A program made the position numbers and the translations under genes. Under the pieces are notes generated by a model that saw only the letters and a list, made by a program, of their open reading frames with translations, was not told where the DNA came from and did not search any database. From JADJPO01 sp963750395 (GTDB lineage Bacteria > Actinomycetota > Actinomycetes > Actinomycetales > Kineosporiaceae), in assembly GCA_963750395.1 (NCBI GenBank), contig CAVVQM010000012.1, positions 422,865-486,864 of the forward strand: DNA of 64,000 nucleotides, given 5' to 3'. Positions 1-8,602 of the stretch are shown in pieces. Positions within the stretch are counted from its first letter, which is position 1, and the number at the start of each line of letters is the position of its first letter.

Positions 1-567
1 AGGCAGTAGGCGACGGCGAGGATCGCCCCCCGGGTGGCGTTGGCGCCGTCGAGGCTGAGCGCCACGATCACGCTCAGGGTGGGGCCGGTGCAGGCGGTCC
101 AGCCCAGCCCGAACGCGGCGCCGAGCAGCGGGGCCCCGGCCAGGCCGGCTGCCGGCTGCACACCGAGCCGGTGCTCACCGCCGGCCAGCGGCATCACGCC
201 GAGGTAGACCAGCCCGAGCAGCGATCGTGACCACCCCGAGGGCTCGGGTCAGGAGGTCGGCGTGGGTCGCGAGCAGCCCCCCGAGCGCGCCGGCGGTGGC
301 CCCGATGAGCACGAACACGACGGTGAACCCGAGCACGAACAGCGCGATGCCGGCGACCATCCGCCCGCGGCGGGTCTGTTCCAGGTCCACCCCGGACAGC
401 CCCGTCACGTAGCCGAGGTAGCCCGGCACCAGCGGCAGCACGCACGGCGACAGGAACGAGACCAGCCCGGCGGCGATGGCGATCGGCAGGGCGATCAGCA
501 GCGATCCGTCGAACACGGTCTGCTGCAACCCGTCCCGAACGCCGGCGCCGAGGGTCGCCTCGATCAC
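1..567 (-). CDS. ccdA: CcdA-type cytochrome c biogenesis thiol-disulfide transporter, partial, one frameshift
   Basis: Membrane protein of the CcdA/DsbD-beta family. It passes reducing power from cytoplasmic thioredoxin across the membrane to the extracytoplasmic thioredoxin encoded just upstream, for cytochrome c maturation. The start is GTG at 567, overlapping the stop of the thioredoxin gene as GTGA. The first membrane segment holds SFLSPCVLPLVPGYLGY with the conserved cysteine; a second helix is MVAGIALFVLGFTVVF. Near 225 the frame shifts by one base. Beyond it GLVYLGVMPL and the second cysteine segment TACTGPTLS continue in another frame to the left edge, where the gene is cut. Family identity is clear; the frameshift looks like a sequencing error because both halves are well conserved. 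Confidence 0.85.
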
Positions 568-1196
568 GCGGCCTCCACGGACTCGACGATGTCGACCAGG
601 GTGACCTTGGTGGTCGGGCCGGTGATCCGCGCGGCCACCCGGCCCTGGTCGTCGAGCACCAGGGTGGTCGGGATGGCGTTCGGGGCGACCGCCCCGCGCA
701 GCGACAGCAGCAGGGTGCTGCCGGGGTCGGACAGGCTCGGGAAGGTCAGTTCGAAGGTGCGCTCGTAGGCCAGCGCCTGCGCCCGGTCCTCGTCGCGCAC
801 GTTGATGCCGACGAAGGCGACGTCCCGCCCGGACAGCTCCTGGTAGGCGTCCTGGAGATCGGGTGCCTCCTTGCGGCAGGGCGAGCACCACGAGCCCCAG
901 ACGTTCAGCACCACCGGGTGGCCGCGGAAGCTGGCGACGTCCAGCGTCTCACCGTCCAGGGTCGTCCCGGACAGGTCGATCGGTTCGCCGCGCTTCGCGC
1001 TCGGGATCGTGGTGATGGTGCCGCCGTCCGCGGCCACGAAACCGCTGTCGGCGACCTGCGTCCCGCCGCTGCACCCGGCGAGCAGGCCGATCCCGGCCAG
1101 CAGGGCGCTGAGCAGTGCGGCCGAGGCCCGGCGGCGCGGCGTCCGGCGGGGCGGTCGGCCCGGGCGAGACGTCGGGGGCGGCGTCGTGGGCGGCAC
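564..1196 (-). CDS. TlpA/ResA-family thioredoxin lipoprotein
   Basis: Extracytoplasmic thioredoxin-like reductase thought to reduce apocytochrome c thiols. It is about 210 residues. The N-terminus is proline- and arginine-rich, followed by a hydrophobic segment ending in the lipobox LLAGC, so it is probably anchored as a lipoprotein. The redox motif is WCSPC in the context NVWGSWCSPCRKEAPD. The fold ends with the cis-proline segment AIPTTLVLDDQGRV. GTG 1196 was chosen because it gives a normal signal sequence; the frame stays open upstream but is not protein-like there. It overlaps ccdA by four bases and is the probable electron acceptor of CcdA. The same pair (Rv0526-Rv0527) follows hemL in mycobacteria. 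Confidence 0.88.
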   Translation of the reverse strand: MPPTTPPPTSRPGRPPRRTPRRRASAALLSALLAGIGLLAGCSGGTQVADSGFVAADGGTITTIPSAKRGEPIDLSGTTLDGETLDVASFRGHPVVLNVWGSWCSPCRKEAPDLQDAYQELSGRDVAFVGINVRDEDRAQALAYERTFELTFPSLSDPGSTLLLSLRGAVAPNAIPTTLVLDDQGRVAARITGPTTKVTLVDIVESVEAA

Positions 1197-1267
1197 GGTC
1201 AGGCCCCCGGGATCTTGAGGGCGTTGGGCAACAGGTCCGCGGACGTCTCCGGCGTAGGTGACCCGGG

Positions 1268-1857
1268 TCAGGGTCGTCGCTCGTCGTAGTGGAAGGACGT
1301 CACCGACGCCAGCGAGCACTGGCGGCGGCGGGGATCGTGCCACAGCGGGCGCTTCTCGGCCGCGAGCCGGGCGATCCAGATCGGCAGCTGATGGCTGACC
1401 AGCACACTGTCCCGTCCCGGAGCCGCCGCGCGGGCGGCGGCCATCGCATGCGTGCACCCGCTGGGCGAGCCGTCGGTAGGGCTCGCCCCACGACGGGCAG
1501 GAACGGGTTGTACAGGTGGCGCCAGGCGGCCGGCGCGCGCAGGACGCCGTCCCCGACCCCGACCCGCTGTCCCTCGAACACGTTGGCGGCCTCGATCAGG
1601 CGGCCGTCGAGGATCACCGCAGGCCCAGCGCCGCCGCCAGCGGGGCGGCGGTCTGCTGCGCGCGCTCCATCGGGGAGGAGACGACCCGGCGACGTCGTGA
1701 CCGCCGGCCGGATCGAGGAAGTAGTCCCGGGCCCGCTGCGGCCATCTCGAGGCCGAGCTCGGAGAGGTGGTAGCCCGGCAGCCGTCCGTACAGGATCCTG
1801 CTGCGGGTTCTCGACCTCGCCATGGCGCAGCAGATGGACGACGGTACGTGTACTCAC
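1268..1857 (-). pseudogene. Histidine phosphatase (phosphoglycerate mutase-like), broken by several frameshifts
   Basis: Remains of a histidine phosphatase of about 196 residues. GTG 1857 overlaps the hemL stop and begins VSTRTVVHLLRHGEVENP, with the catalytic RHG motif. Later pieces lie in different frames: GRLPGYHLSELGLEMA, then VVSSPMERAQQTAAPL, the usual middle segment, then LVSHQLPIWIARLAAEKRPLW, which carries the second catalytic histidine, and the C-terminus ending DERRP at 1268. At least four frame changes fall in 590 bases. All core motifs survive, so the gene is likely intact in the organism and damaged by base-calling or assembly. Its position between hemL and tlpA matches Rv0525 of M. 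tuberculosis. Confidence 0.75.
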
Positions 1858-3206
1858 GCGCGATCCTGCCATTCCGCCGCCGGCGGCCGCGGCCGCCCTG
1901 GCGGCACGCGGCAGGGCGTCGACCACCCGGTCCAGGGCCGCGTCGTCGTGGGCGGCGGACAGGAACCAGGCCTCGAACGCGCTCGGCGGCAGGTAGACCC
2001 CGGCGGTCGAGCATCGCGTGGAAGAACGCGGCGAAGGCCGCCGTGTCCTGGGTGCGGGCCGCCGCGTAGTCGCAGGCACCCGGCCGCCCACGGTGGCCGG
2101 GTCGGTGAAGAAGACGCTGAACATGCTGCGCCGCGTGCTGGATGACGTGCGGCACGCCCGGCGCCGTCCAGCGCCTCGTGCACCGCCGCCGACAGCCGCT
2201 CGGCCGCGCCGGCGAGGTGGACGTAGACCTCGTCGGTGCAGTGCCGCAGGGTGGTCAGCCCGGCGGCGGTGGCGACCGGGTTCCCGGACAGGGTGCCCGC
2301 CTGGTAGACCGGGCCGGACGGGGGCGAGGTGCGCCATGATGTCCGCCCGGCCGCCGAACGCCGCGGCCGGGAAACCGCCGCCCATCACCTTGCCGAAGGT
2401 GAACAGATCGGGCGCGACACCCTCCAGGCCGAACCAGCCGGCCGGCGAGCAGCCGGAACCCGGTCATCACCTCGTCGCTGATCAGCAGGGCCCCGTGCGC
2501 GCGGGTCAGCAGGCGCAGTGCCTCGGTGAAGCCGGGCGCCGGCGGGACGACGCCCATGTTGCCCGCGGCGGCCTCGGTGATCACCGCGGCGATCCGGTCA
2601 CCGTACTGGCGGAAGACCTGATCGAGCGCGTCGAAGTCGTTGTAGGGCAACACGATGGTGTCGGCGGCACTGGCCCCGGTCACCCCGGCGGTGTCCGGCA
2701 GCGCGAAGGTCGCCACCCCGGACCCGGCCGCCGCCGAGCAGCGAGTCGACGTGGCCGTGGTAGTGACCGGCGAACTTCACGATGGTCGCGCGTCCGGTGA
2801 AGCCGCGCGCCAGCCGGATCGCGCTCATCGTCGCCTCGGTGCCGGAGGAGACCAACCGCACCTGCTCCACCGGGGCGACCCTGGCCACGATCTCCTCGGC
2901 CAGGGCGACCTCGTTCTCGCTCGGGGTGCCGAAGGAGAACCCGCGGGCGGCGGCGGACCGGACGGCGTCCAGCACCGCCGGGTGGCTGTGCCCGAGGATC
3001 ATCGGCCCCCACGAGCAGATCAGGTCGACGTACTCGCGTCCGTCCGCGTCACGCAGATACGGGCCGGACCCGCAGACCATGAAGCGCGGGGTGCCGCCGA
3101 CGGCGCGGAAGGCGCGAACGGGCGAGTTGACCCCGCCCGGGGTGACGGCCAGGGCCCGCGCGAAGAGGACCTCGGAGGCATCGCCGCGGCCCGGGTCCTC
3201 AGCCAC
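1854..3206 (-). pseudogene. hemL: Glutamate-1-semialdehyde 2,1-aminomutase, broken by several frameshifts
   Basis: PLP enzyme that converts glutamate-1-semialdehyde to 5-aminolevulinate, the last step of the C5 route begun by HemA. The N-terminal 160 residues are in one frame from GTG 3206 (SEVLFARALAVTPGGVNSPV, SSGTEATMSAIRLARG). The frame shifts near 2725. The middle part carries NDFDALDQVF and LISDEVMTGFR. The PLP-lysine region (GKVMGGGFPAAAFGGRADI) follows a further shift near 2445, and later pieces (MFSVFFTDPATV, GVYLPPSAFEAWFLS) are again displaced. At least six shifts are visible. The natural stop is TGA 1854-1856, overlapping the phosphatase start. The start overlaps the marR stop by eight bases. 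Conserved motifs across every break argue for sequence errors rather than decay. Confidence 0.85.
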
Positions 3207-3675
3207 CGCGCAGCTCGTCCCTGATCCGGTCAAGCGCCTGACCCAGGGCGGCGACCTCCGCGGTGCCCAGGGGATCGAAGAAGCTCTGGCGCACGGCCTC
3301 CACGTGGCCCGGGGCGGCGTCCACGATCGCCTGCATCCCCGCCTCGGTCAGGCTGCACATCACCCCGCGGCCGTCGTCCGGGCACGGGGAACGACGGACC
3401 AGGCCGCGTTCCTCCATGCGCGCCACGGTGTGGGTGAGCCGGCTACGGGAGTTGATCGCGCGGTCGGCCAGTTCGGACATCCGCATCTCGCGCGCGGGGT
3501 GCTCCGAGAGCTGGACCAGGATCTCGTACTCGGCCAGGGACATCGCGGAGTCGGCCGCAAGCTGGCGACCGAGTCGTTCGTTGAGCATCCTCGAGACGTC
3601 GAGCCATGCCCGCCAGGTGTGTTGCTCGTCCGGGGAGAGCCAGGGCGTCGTCGTCGTCAGCCGTTCCGCAGCCAC
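3199..3675 (-). CDS. MarR-family transcriptional regulator
   Basis: A 158-residue winged-helix regulator of the MarR type. The N-terminal helix (WLDVSRMLNERLGRQLA) is the dimerisation helix. The DNA-binding part is MSLAEYEILVQLSEHP, then MRMSELADRAINSRSRLTHTV (recognition helix) and the wing VRRSPCPDDGRGVMCSLTEAG. The predicted GTG start lies 19 bases inside the end of hemB, and the stop overlaps hemL by eight bases, so it is embedded in the heme operon. That placement suggests a role in heme or oxidative-stress control, but no ligand or operator can be deduced. Mycobacterial hem clusters are not known to carry this gene between hemB and hemL. Confidence 0.88.
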   Translation of the reverse strand: MAAERLTTTTPWLSPDEQHTWRAWLDVSRMLNERLGRQLAADSAMSLAEYEILVQLSEHPAREMRMSELADRAINSRSRLTHTVARMEERGLVRRSPCPDDGRGVMCSLTEAGMQAIVDAAPGHVEAVRQSFFDPLGTAEVAALGQALDRIRDELRGG

Positions 3676-4607
3676 CCGGCCACCTCCGTCGCCCAGTAGC
3701 TCAGAATCACTCCGGCGCCGGCCCGCCGGATGCAGACCAGCGATTCCATGACGGCGGCACGACGGTCGAACAGGCCTGCTGCCGCACCGGTCTCGATCAT
3801 CGAGTACTCACCGGAGATCTGGTAGGCCGCGACCGGTACGTCCACCGTGGCCCGGACCCGGTGCACCAGGTCCAGATACCCCATGGCCGGCTTCACCATG
3901 ACGATGTCCGCGCCCTCGGCGACGTCCTGCCTCACCTCGCGCAGGGCCTCGTCCCCGTTCGCCGGGTCCTGCTGGTAGGTCCGCCGATCCCCCACCAGGG
4001 TGGAGTCGACGGCCTCGCGGAACGGCCCGTAGAAGGCGGAGGCGTACTTGGCGGCGTACGCCAGGATGCCGACCTCGGCGTGCCCGGCGCGGTCCAGCCC
4101 GCCACGGACCGCTGCGACCTGGCCGTCCATCATGCCGCTGGGGCCGACCAGGGCGACACCGGCCTCGGCGAGCACGACGGCCATCGCCGCGTAGTGCTCC
4201 AGGGTGGCGTCGTTGTCCACCCGCCCCGCGGCGTCCAGGACGCCGCAGTGTCCGTGATCGGTGAACTCGTCCAGGCACAGGTCGGCCATCACGACCAGGG
4301 CCTGCCCCGCCTCGGCGACGGACTCGCGCACCGCCCGCGCGAGCACGCCGTCGGCGGCGCAGGCCTGCGAACCGGTGGCGTCCTTGTGCTCCGGCACCCC
4401 GAACAGCATCACCCCGCCGAGGCCGGCGGCCGCCGCCTCGGCGACGGCCTTGCGCAGCGATTCGCTCGTGTGCTGGACGACGCCGGGCATCGAGGCGATC
4501 GGCCGCGGCGCCTCCAGCCCCTCGCGCACGAACAGCGGAAGCACCAACTCGCTGGGGTGCAGCCGGGTCTGGGCGACCAGGCGGCGCATCGCCGCGCTGG
4601 TGCGCAA
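3657..4607 (-). CDS. hemB: Porphobilinogen synthase (delta-aminolevulinate dehydratase)
   Basis: Condenses two 5-aminolevulinate molecules to porphobilinogen. The open part gives 316 residues, a little short of the usual 325-335. Visible signatures are the metal-site region MADLCLDEFTDHGHCG, the first Schiff-base lysine region YAAKYASAFYGPFR, and the second lysine in ADIVMVKPAMGYLDLV. Translation read from TTG 4607 lacks the conserved N-terminus; SFPAVRPRRLR is encoded just upstream in the same frame, then a stop. The likely true start is GTG 4660-4662, overlapping the hemD stop as GTGA, with a one-base error between 4608 and 4660. Downstream it overlaps marR. Confidence 0.93.
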   Translation of the reverse strand: MRTSAAMRRLVAQTRLHPSELVLPLFVREGLEAPRPIASMPGVVQHTSESLRKAVAEAAAAGLGGVMLFGVPEHKDATGSQACAADGVLARAVRESVAEAGQALVVMADLCLDEFTDHGHCGVLDAAGRVDNDATLEHYAAMAVVLAEAGVALVGPSGMMDGQVAAVRGGLDRAGHAEVGILAYAAKYASAFYGPFREAVDSTLVGDRRTYQQDPANGDEALREVRQDVAEGADIVMVKPAMGYLDLVHRVRATVDVPVAAYQISGEYSMIETGAAAGLFDRRAAVMESLVCIRRAGAGVILSYWATEVAGWLRNG

Positions 4608-4658
4608 CCGACGGGGACGGACCGCGGGGAACGAGCCGCGGAGCGGACCCCTGCGCGC

Positions 4659-6306
4659 TCACCGGGCCCTCCGACGGCTTCCGGCCTTGCGCTGGCTGGG
4701 CCGGCTCGGCTCGCCCCGACGACTGCGCCGCCACCTGAAGCCCGGCACCGTACTCGGCCAGCGCCTCGACCACCGCGACGGCCGTGGGTTCGCCGGCGAG
4801 CACGTCCACCCGCAGCCCGTGCTCGCGGGCGGTCCGGGCGGTGGCCGGACCGATGCACGCGATCACCGTCTTCGGGTGCGGTTTGCCCGCGATCCCGATC
4901 AGGTTGCGCACCGTCGAGGAGGAGGTGAAGAGCACCGCGTCGAAGTCGCCGCCCTTGATCGCCTCCCTGACCGGTTGCGGCGGCGGGGCGGCCCGCACCG
5001 TGCGGTAGGCGGTCACGTCGTCCACCTCCCAGCCCTTCTCGGCCAGGCCCGCGACCAGGGTCTCGGTGGCGATGTCGGCGCGGGGCAGGAACACCCGGTT
5101 GATCGGGTCCAGACCGCGGTCGCGATCCGGCCAGATCTCGAGCAGTCCGGCGGCGCTCTGCTCGGTGTCGCCGCTCGGCACCAGGTCGGGCTCGATCCCC
5201 CACTCGCGCAACGCATCCGCGGTCACGCCGCCGACGGCGGCCACGCGCAGCCCGGCCATCGCCCTGGCGTCCAGCCCGATGCCCTGGAAGCGCTCGCGCA
5301 CGGCCCGAACGGCATTGACGGAGGTGAACCCGATCCACTGGTAGCGACCGTTGACCAGACCGTGCACGGCCTTGTCCATCTGCTGCGGGGTGCGTGGCGG
5401 CTCGACCGAGATGGTCGGCACGACCTCGGCGCGGGCGCCGTGTGCGGCCAGGTGGGCGACCATCGGCCCGGCCTGGTCCTTGGTCCGCGGCACCAGCACC
5501 CGCCAGCCGAACAGCGGTCGACCCTCGAACCAGCCGGCCGAGGGTCCGCAGGAGGCGGCCGGACCGATCACCACGATCAACCGCGGCGGACGGTCCTGAC
5601 CGCCCCGGTGCCGAGCGGTCTCGGCGAGCAGCGAGTCGAGCGAGTCCGGCAGGTCGGCCAGCGCGCAGGCCAGGCTGCGTTGGGCGACGGTGGTGCCGTG
5701 GACGACCGCCAGGGCCGGCGTGTCGCCGCCACGCCCCGCGGCGAGCAGACCCTCGGAGCCCTCGACCAGATCCTCGGCGGTGCCCAGGAGCACCAGGGAG
5801 GTATCGGAACCGACGTGCCGCGCCCAGTCGATCCTCTCCCCGTTCGGGTACAGGATGTGCACCCCGCAGTCGCCACCGGGCACCAGCATCACCCCTGCAT
5901 AGGCGGGCACGGCGTTCACGGAGGACACCCCGGGAACCATCTCGATCGCCACGCCCGCCTTGCGGCAGGCGGCGATCTCCTCGGTCAGACCCGTGAACGT
6001 CGACGGATCGCCGTCCATCAACCGGACGACGAGGCCGCCCCCTCGGGCGGCCCTGGCCACGCGCTTGGCCCGCGAGGCCCGGGTCAGCGGTTCCCCGTCC
6101 TCGCCGAACCCGGCGTCGATCACCTCGACGTCGCGGCGGCAGCGGGCGGCGATCAGCGCGGTGCGATCCACCTCGTCGACGACCACGACGTCGGCCGCCG
6201 CGAGACGCTCCACCGAGCGCAGGGTCAGCAGCCCGTCGTCGCCGGGACCCACCCCGACGAAGCAGACCCAGGGACGGGCCGCCGGGCGGATGGCAGACGT
6301 GCTCAC
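4659..6306 (-). CDS. Fused uroporphyrinogen-III C-methyltransferase / uroporphyrinogen-III synthase, frameshift near the 3' end
   Basis: Two-domain protein of about 550 residues, the usual actinobacterial CysG/HemD fusion. Residues 10-250 are a tetrapyrrole methylase: VCFVGVGPGDDGLLTLRSVE, VVRLMDGDPSTF and EMVPGVSSVNAVPAYAG. Residues 270-530 are a HemD domain (WRVLVPRTKDQAGPM, GFTSVNAVRAV, VLFTSSSTVRNLIGI). It closes uroporphyrinogen III and can methylate it towards siroheme or B12. GTG 6306 overlaps hemC as GTGA. The frame stays open well into hemB, which is abnormal. A one-base shift near 4700 would restore the typical basic tail GSRRRAR and the stop at 4659. The 1,648-base span is not divisible by three, consistent with that error. 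Confidence 0.88.
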
Positions 6307-7268
6307 GAGGCACCCTCCCGACGGATGGAGCGGGTCGCTGCACGGGCGGTGGCGAGCAGATCGGCGGCACCGTCGGCCAGGAGCTCCGCGGCCAGACCGA
6401 GGGCCAGGGCGTCCGGATCGGCGATCGGCCCGGTGGCGGTGCGCCGCAGGACCCGGCTGCCGTCCTCGGCGGCCACCAAGGCCCGCAGGCGCAGCCGTCC
6501 CGGCCCGGCGCCGGTGGCCAGGGCGCCCAGCGGGGCGGCGCACCCCGCCTCGACGGTGGCCAGCAGGGTGCGCTCGGCGCGCACGGCGGCCCGGGTGTCG
6601 GCATCGTCGAGGGCGCGCAGCATGGCGATGAGCTCGCCGTCCCCCTGACGGCACTCCACCGCCAGGGCTCCCTGCCCGGGTGCGGGCAACATCACCTCGG
6701 CGTCGAGGACCTCGCCGGCCCGCTCAGGCCGGCCCAGCCGGAGCAGTCCGGCGCGGGCCAGCACCACGGCGTCCAGGTCCCCCGGGTGCTCGCCGTCACC
6801 GTCCACCCGGGCCAGCCGGGTGTCGACGTTGCCGCGCAGATCCACGACGTCCAGGTCGGTTCGGACGGCGCGCAGCTGCGCCGCGCGGCGGGGCGAGCCC
6901 GTGCCGACCCTGGCCCCGGACGGCAACCCGGCCAGGCCGCGACCCGCGCGGCTGACGAGCACGTCGCGCGGGTCCTCACGGACCGGGACGGCGGCCAGGG
7001 CGAGGTCCGGCGCCGGCGCGGTGGGCAGGTCCTTCAGGGAGTGCACGGCCAGATCGACACGGCCCTCGGTGAGCGCCTGTCGAAGCCGGGAGACGAAGAC
7101 CCCGGCGCCCCCGAAGCTGGTCAGCGGCGCGGAGGACTCGTCCCCGGCGGTGCTCACCTCGACGAGGTCGACGCGCGTGCCGGTCACCGTCTCCAGCCGG
7201 GCGGCCACCGCTGCCGACTGGGCCATCGCCAGCGGGCTGCGCCGGGTCCCCAGGCGCAGGGTGTTCAT
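6303..7268 (-). CDS. hemC: Porphobilinogen deaminase (hydroxymethylbilane synthase)
   Basis: Polymerises four porphobilinogens to hydroxymethylbilane. The 321 residues start with LRLGTRRSPLAMAQS, the canonical N-terminus. The catalytic aspartate region is VDLAVHSLKDLPT, the substrate-binding arginines lie in VGTGSPRRAAQL and LRGNVDTRL, and the cysteine that carries the dipyrromethane cofactor is in EAGCAAPLGAL. Length is normal and there is no frameshift. ATG 7268 overlaps the hemA stop as ATGA, and the stop overlaps the fused methylase/synthase as GTGA, so translation is probably coupled. It belongs to the rex-hemACD arrangement known from Streptomyces. Confidence 0.96.
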   Translation of the reverse strand: MNTLRLGTRRSPLAMAQSAAVAARLETVTGTRVDLVEVSTAGDESSAPLTSFGGAGVFVSRLRQALTEGRVDLAVHSLKDLPTAPAPDLALAAVPVREDPRDVLVSRAGRGLAGLPSGARVGTGSPRRAAQLRAVRTDLDVVDLRGNVDTRLARVDGDGEHPGDLDAVVLARAGLLRLGRPERAGEVLDAEVMLPAPGQGALAVECRQGDGELIAMLRALDDADTRAAVRAERTLLATVEAGCAAPLGALATGAGPGRLRLRALVAAEDGSRVLRRTATGPIADPDALALGLAAELLADGAADLLATARAATRSIRREGAS

Positions 7269-8602
7269 GGGCCACCTCCCTCGGGCTCGCTCATCTGGGT
7301 CACCGCGGCCACCCGGGACGGATCCAGGTCGAACAGCTCGCGCAACGCCTGCGCGTAGGACGGACCGTCCGGGTCGGCGGCGAGTTCCTTGATCCGGACG
7401 GTCGGGGTGTGCAGCAGCTTGTCCACGACCCGGTTCACCGTCTGCTCCAGTTCGGTCACCACACCGGGGTCGGCCCGTCCGGTCAGCCGCGAGCGCAACC
7501 GGGACAGCTCGGCCTCCACCAACTGGGCGGCCATGCCGCGCAGCGCGACCACCGTGGGCCCGACCTCGAGGGCGGTGTCCCGCAGGGTCAGGAAGGCGAG
7601 GGCCTCGTCGTGGACGAGGTCGCGGGCCCGCTCGACGACGTCCGGCAGGGACGCCGCGGGCCCGGCCAGCTCGCGTCCGAGCATCTCCAGATCGACGAGG
7701 GTGACGCCGTCCAGGTCGGCCACCTCGGGGTCGACGTCCCGGGGCAGCGCGAGGTCGACATAGACCTGTCCGCCCACCCCGTCGGCGCCGGCAGCGCGGT
7801 CGGCCAGGGCGTTCTCGACCTCGGCCCGGCCGATCAGGTGGCCCGCCGCGCCGGCGCTGCAGATGATCAGGTCCGCCTCGGTGAGGGCCGCGGCGAGCTC
7901 ATCGAGCGGGCGGGCCAGGCCGGAGGCGGCCTCGGCCAGTCGCTGCGCCCGGGCCAGAGTCCGATTGACCACGGTCAGCGCGCCGATGCCCTCGCGGCGC
8001 AGGGTGGCCACCGTCAGACCGCTCATCGCGCCCGCTCCGACCACCAGGACCTTGAGGGCGTCCAACGGCCCGAGGACGGCCTTGGCACGGATCAGCGAGG
8101 CCTCGACCAGGGAGCGACTCGCGGTGTCCAGCGCCGTCTCCGAATGGGCCCGCTTGCCGACCCGCAGCCCCTGCTGCAACAGGGCGAGGAGTTCCCCCTG
8201 GGCGGAGCCGGCCTGCTGGGCGCCCCGCATCGCGGCGCGAACCTGACCGAGGATCTGCTGCTCCCCGACCGCCATCGAGTCCAGTCCCGCCGTCAGGGAG
8301 AACAGGTGAGCCACCGCGGCGGCCTCGTAGTGGACGTACAGGTGGGGCGTGAGCGACTCCAGGTCCAGCCCGGTGGCCGCGGTCAACGCCTGGCCGATCT
8401 CGTTCAGGCCACCGTGGAAGGCCTCCGCCGAGGCGTACACCTCCAGCCGGTTGCACGTGGACAGCACCATGGCTTCAAGGATGTACTCGCCGGTACACAA
8501 GCGCTTCTCGAGGCCGCGGCAGGCCGACTCATCCAGCGTGGTGCGCTCCAGCAACCCCATCGGCGCCGTCCGGTGGGACAGGCCGACAACCAGTGCCCCC
8601 AT
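7265..8602 (-). CDS. hemA: Glutamyl-tRNA reductase
   Basis: First committed enzyme of the C5 heme pathway; reduces glutamyl-tRNA to glutamate-1-semialdehyde with NADPH. The 445 residues begin ALVVGLSHRTAPMGLLERT. The catalytic cysteine is in MVLSTCNRLEVYA, followed by the signature EQQILGQVRAAMRGAQ. The NADPH-binding fold is VLVVGAGAMSGLTVATLRREG, and the C-terminal dimerisation helix contains VVDKLLHTPTVRIKELA. ATG 8602 shares one base with the rex stop (TGATG), so it is probably translationally coupled to rex. The gene is complete. Confidence 0.97.
   Translation of the reverse strand: MGALVVGLSHRTAPMGLLERTTLDESACRGLEKRLCTGEYILEAMVLSTCNRLEVYASAEAFHGGLNEIGQALTAATGLDLESLTPHLYVHYEAAAVAHLFSLTAGLDSMAVGEQQILGQVRAAMRGAQQAGSAQGELLALLQQGLRVGKRAHSETALDTASRSLVEASLIRAKAVLGPLDALKVLVVGAGAMSGLTVATLRREGIGALTVVNRTLARAQRLAEAASGLARPLDELAAALTEADLIICSAGAAGHLIGRAEVENALADRAAGADGVGGQVYVDLALPRDVDPEVADLDGVTLVDLEMLGRELAGPAASLPDVVERARDLVHDEALAFLTLRDTALEVGPTVVALRGMAAQLVEAELSRLRSRLTGRADPGVVTELEQTVNRVVDKLLHTPTVRIKELAADPDGPSYAQALRELFDLDPSRVAAVTQMSEPEGGGP

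Noticed and set aside
4261..6648. A 795-codon plus-strand frame opposite hemD/hemB
   Set aside because: Shadow of the conserved minus-strand heme genes; no motifs of its own.
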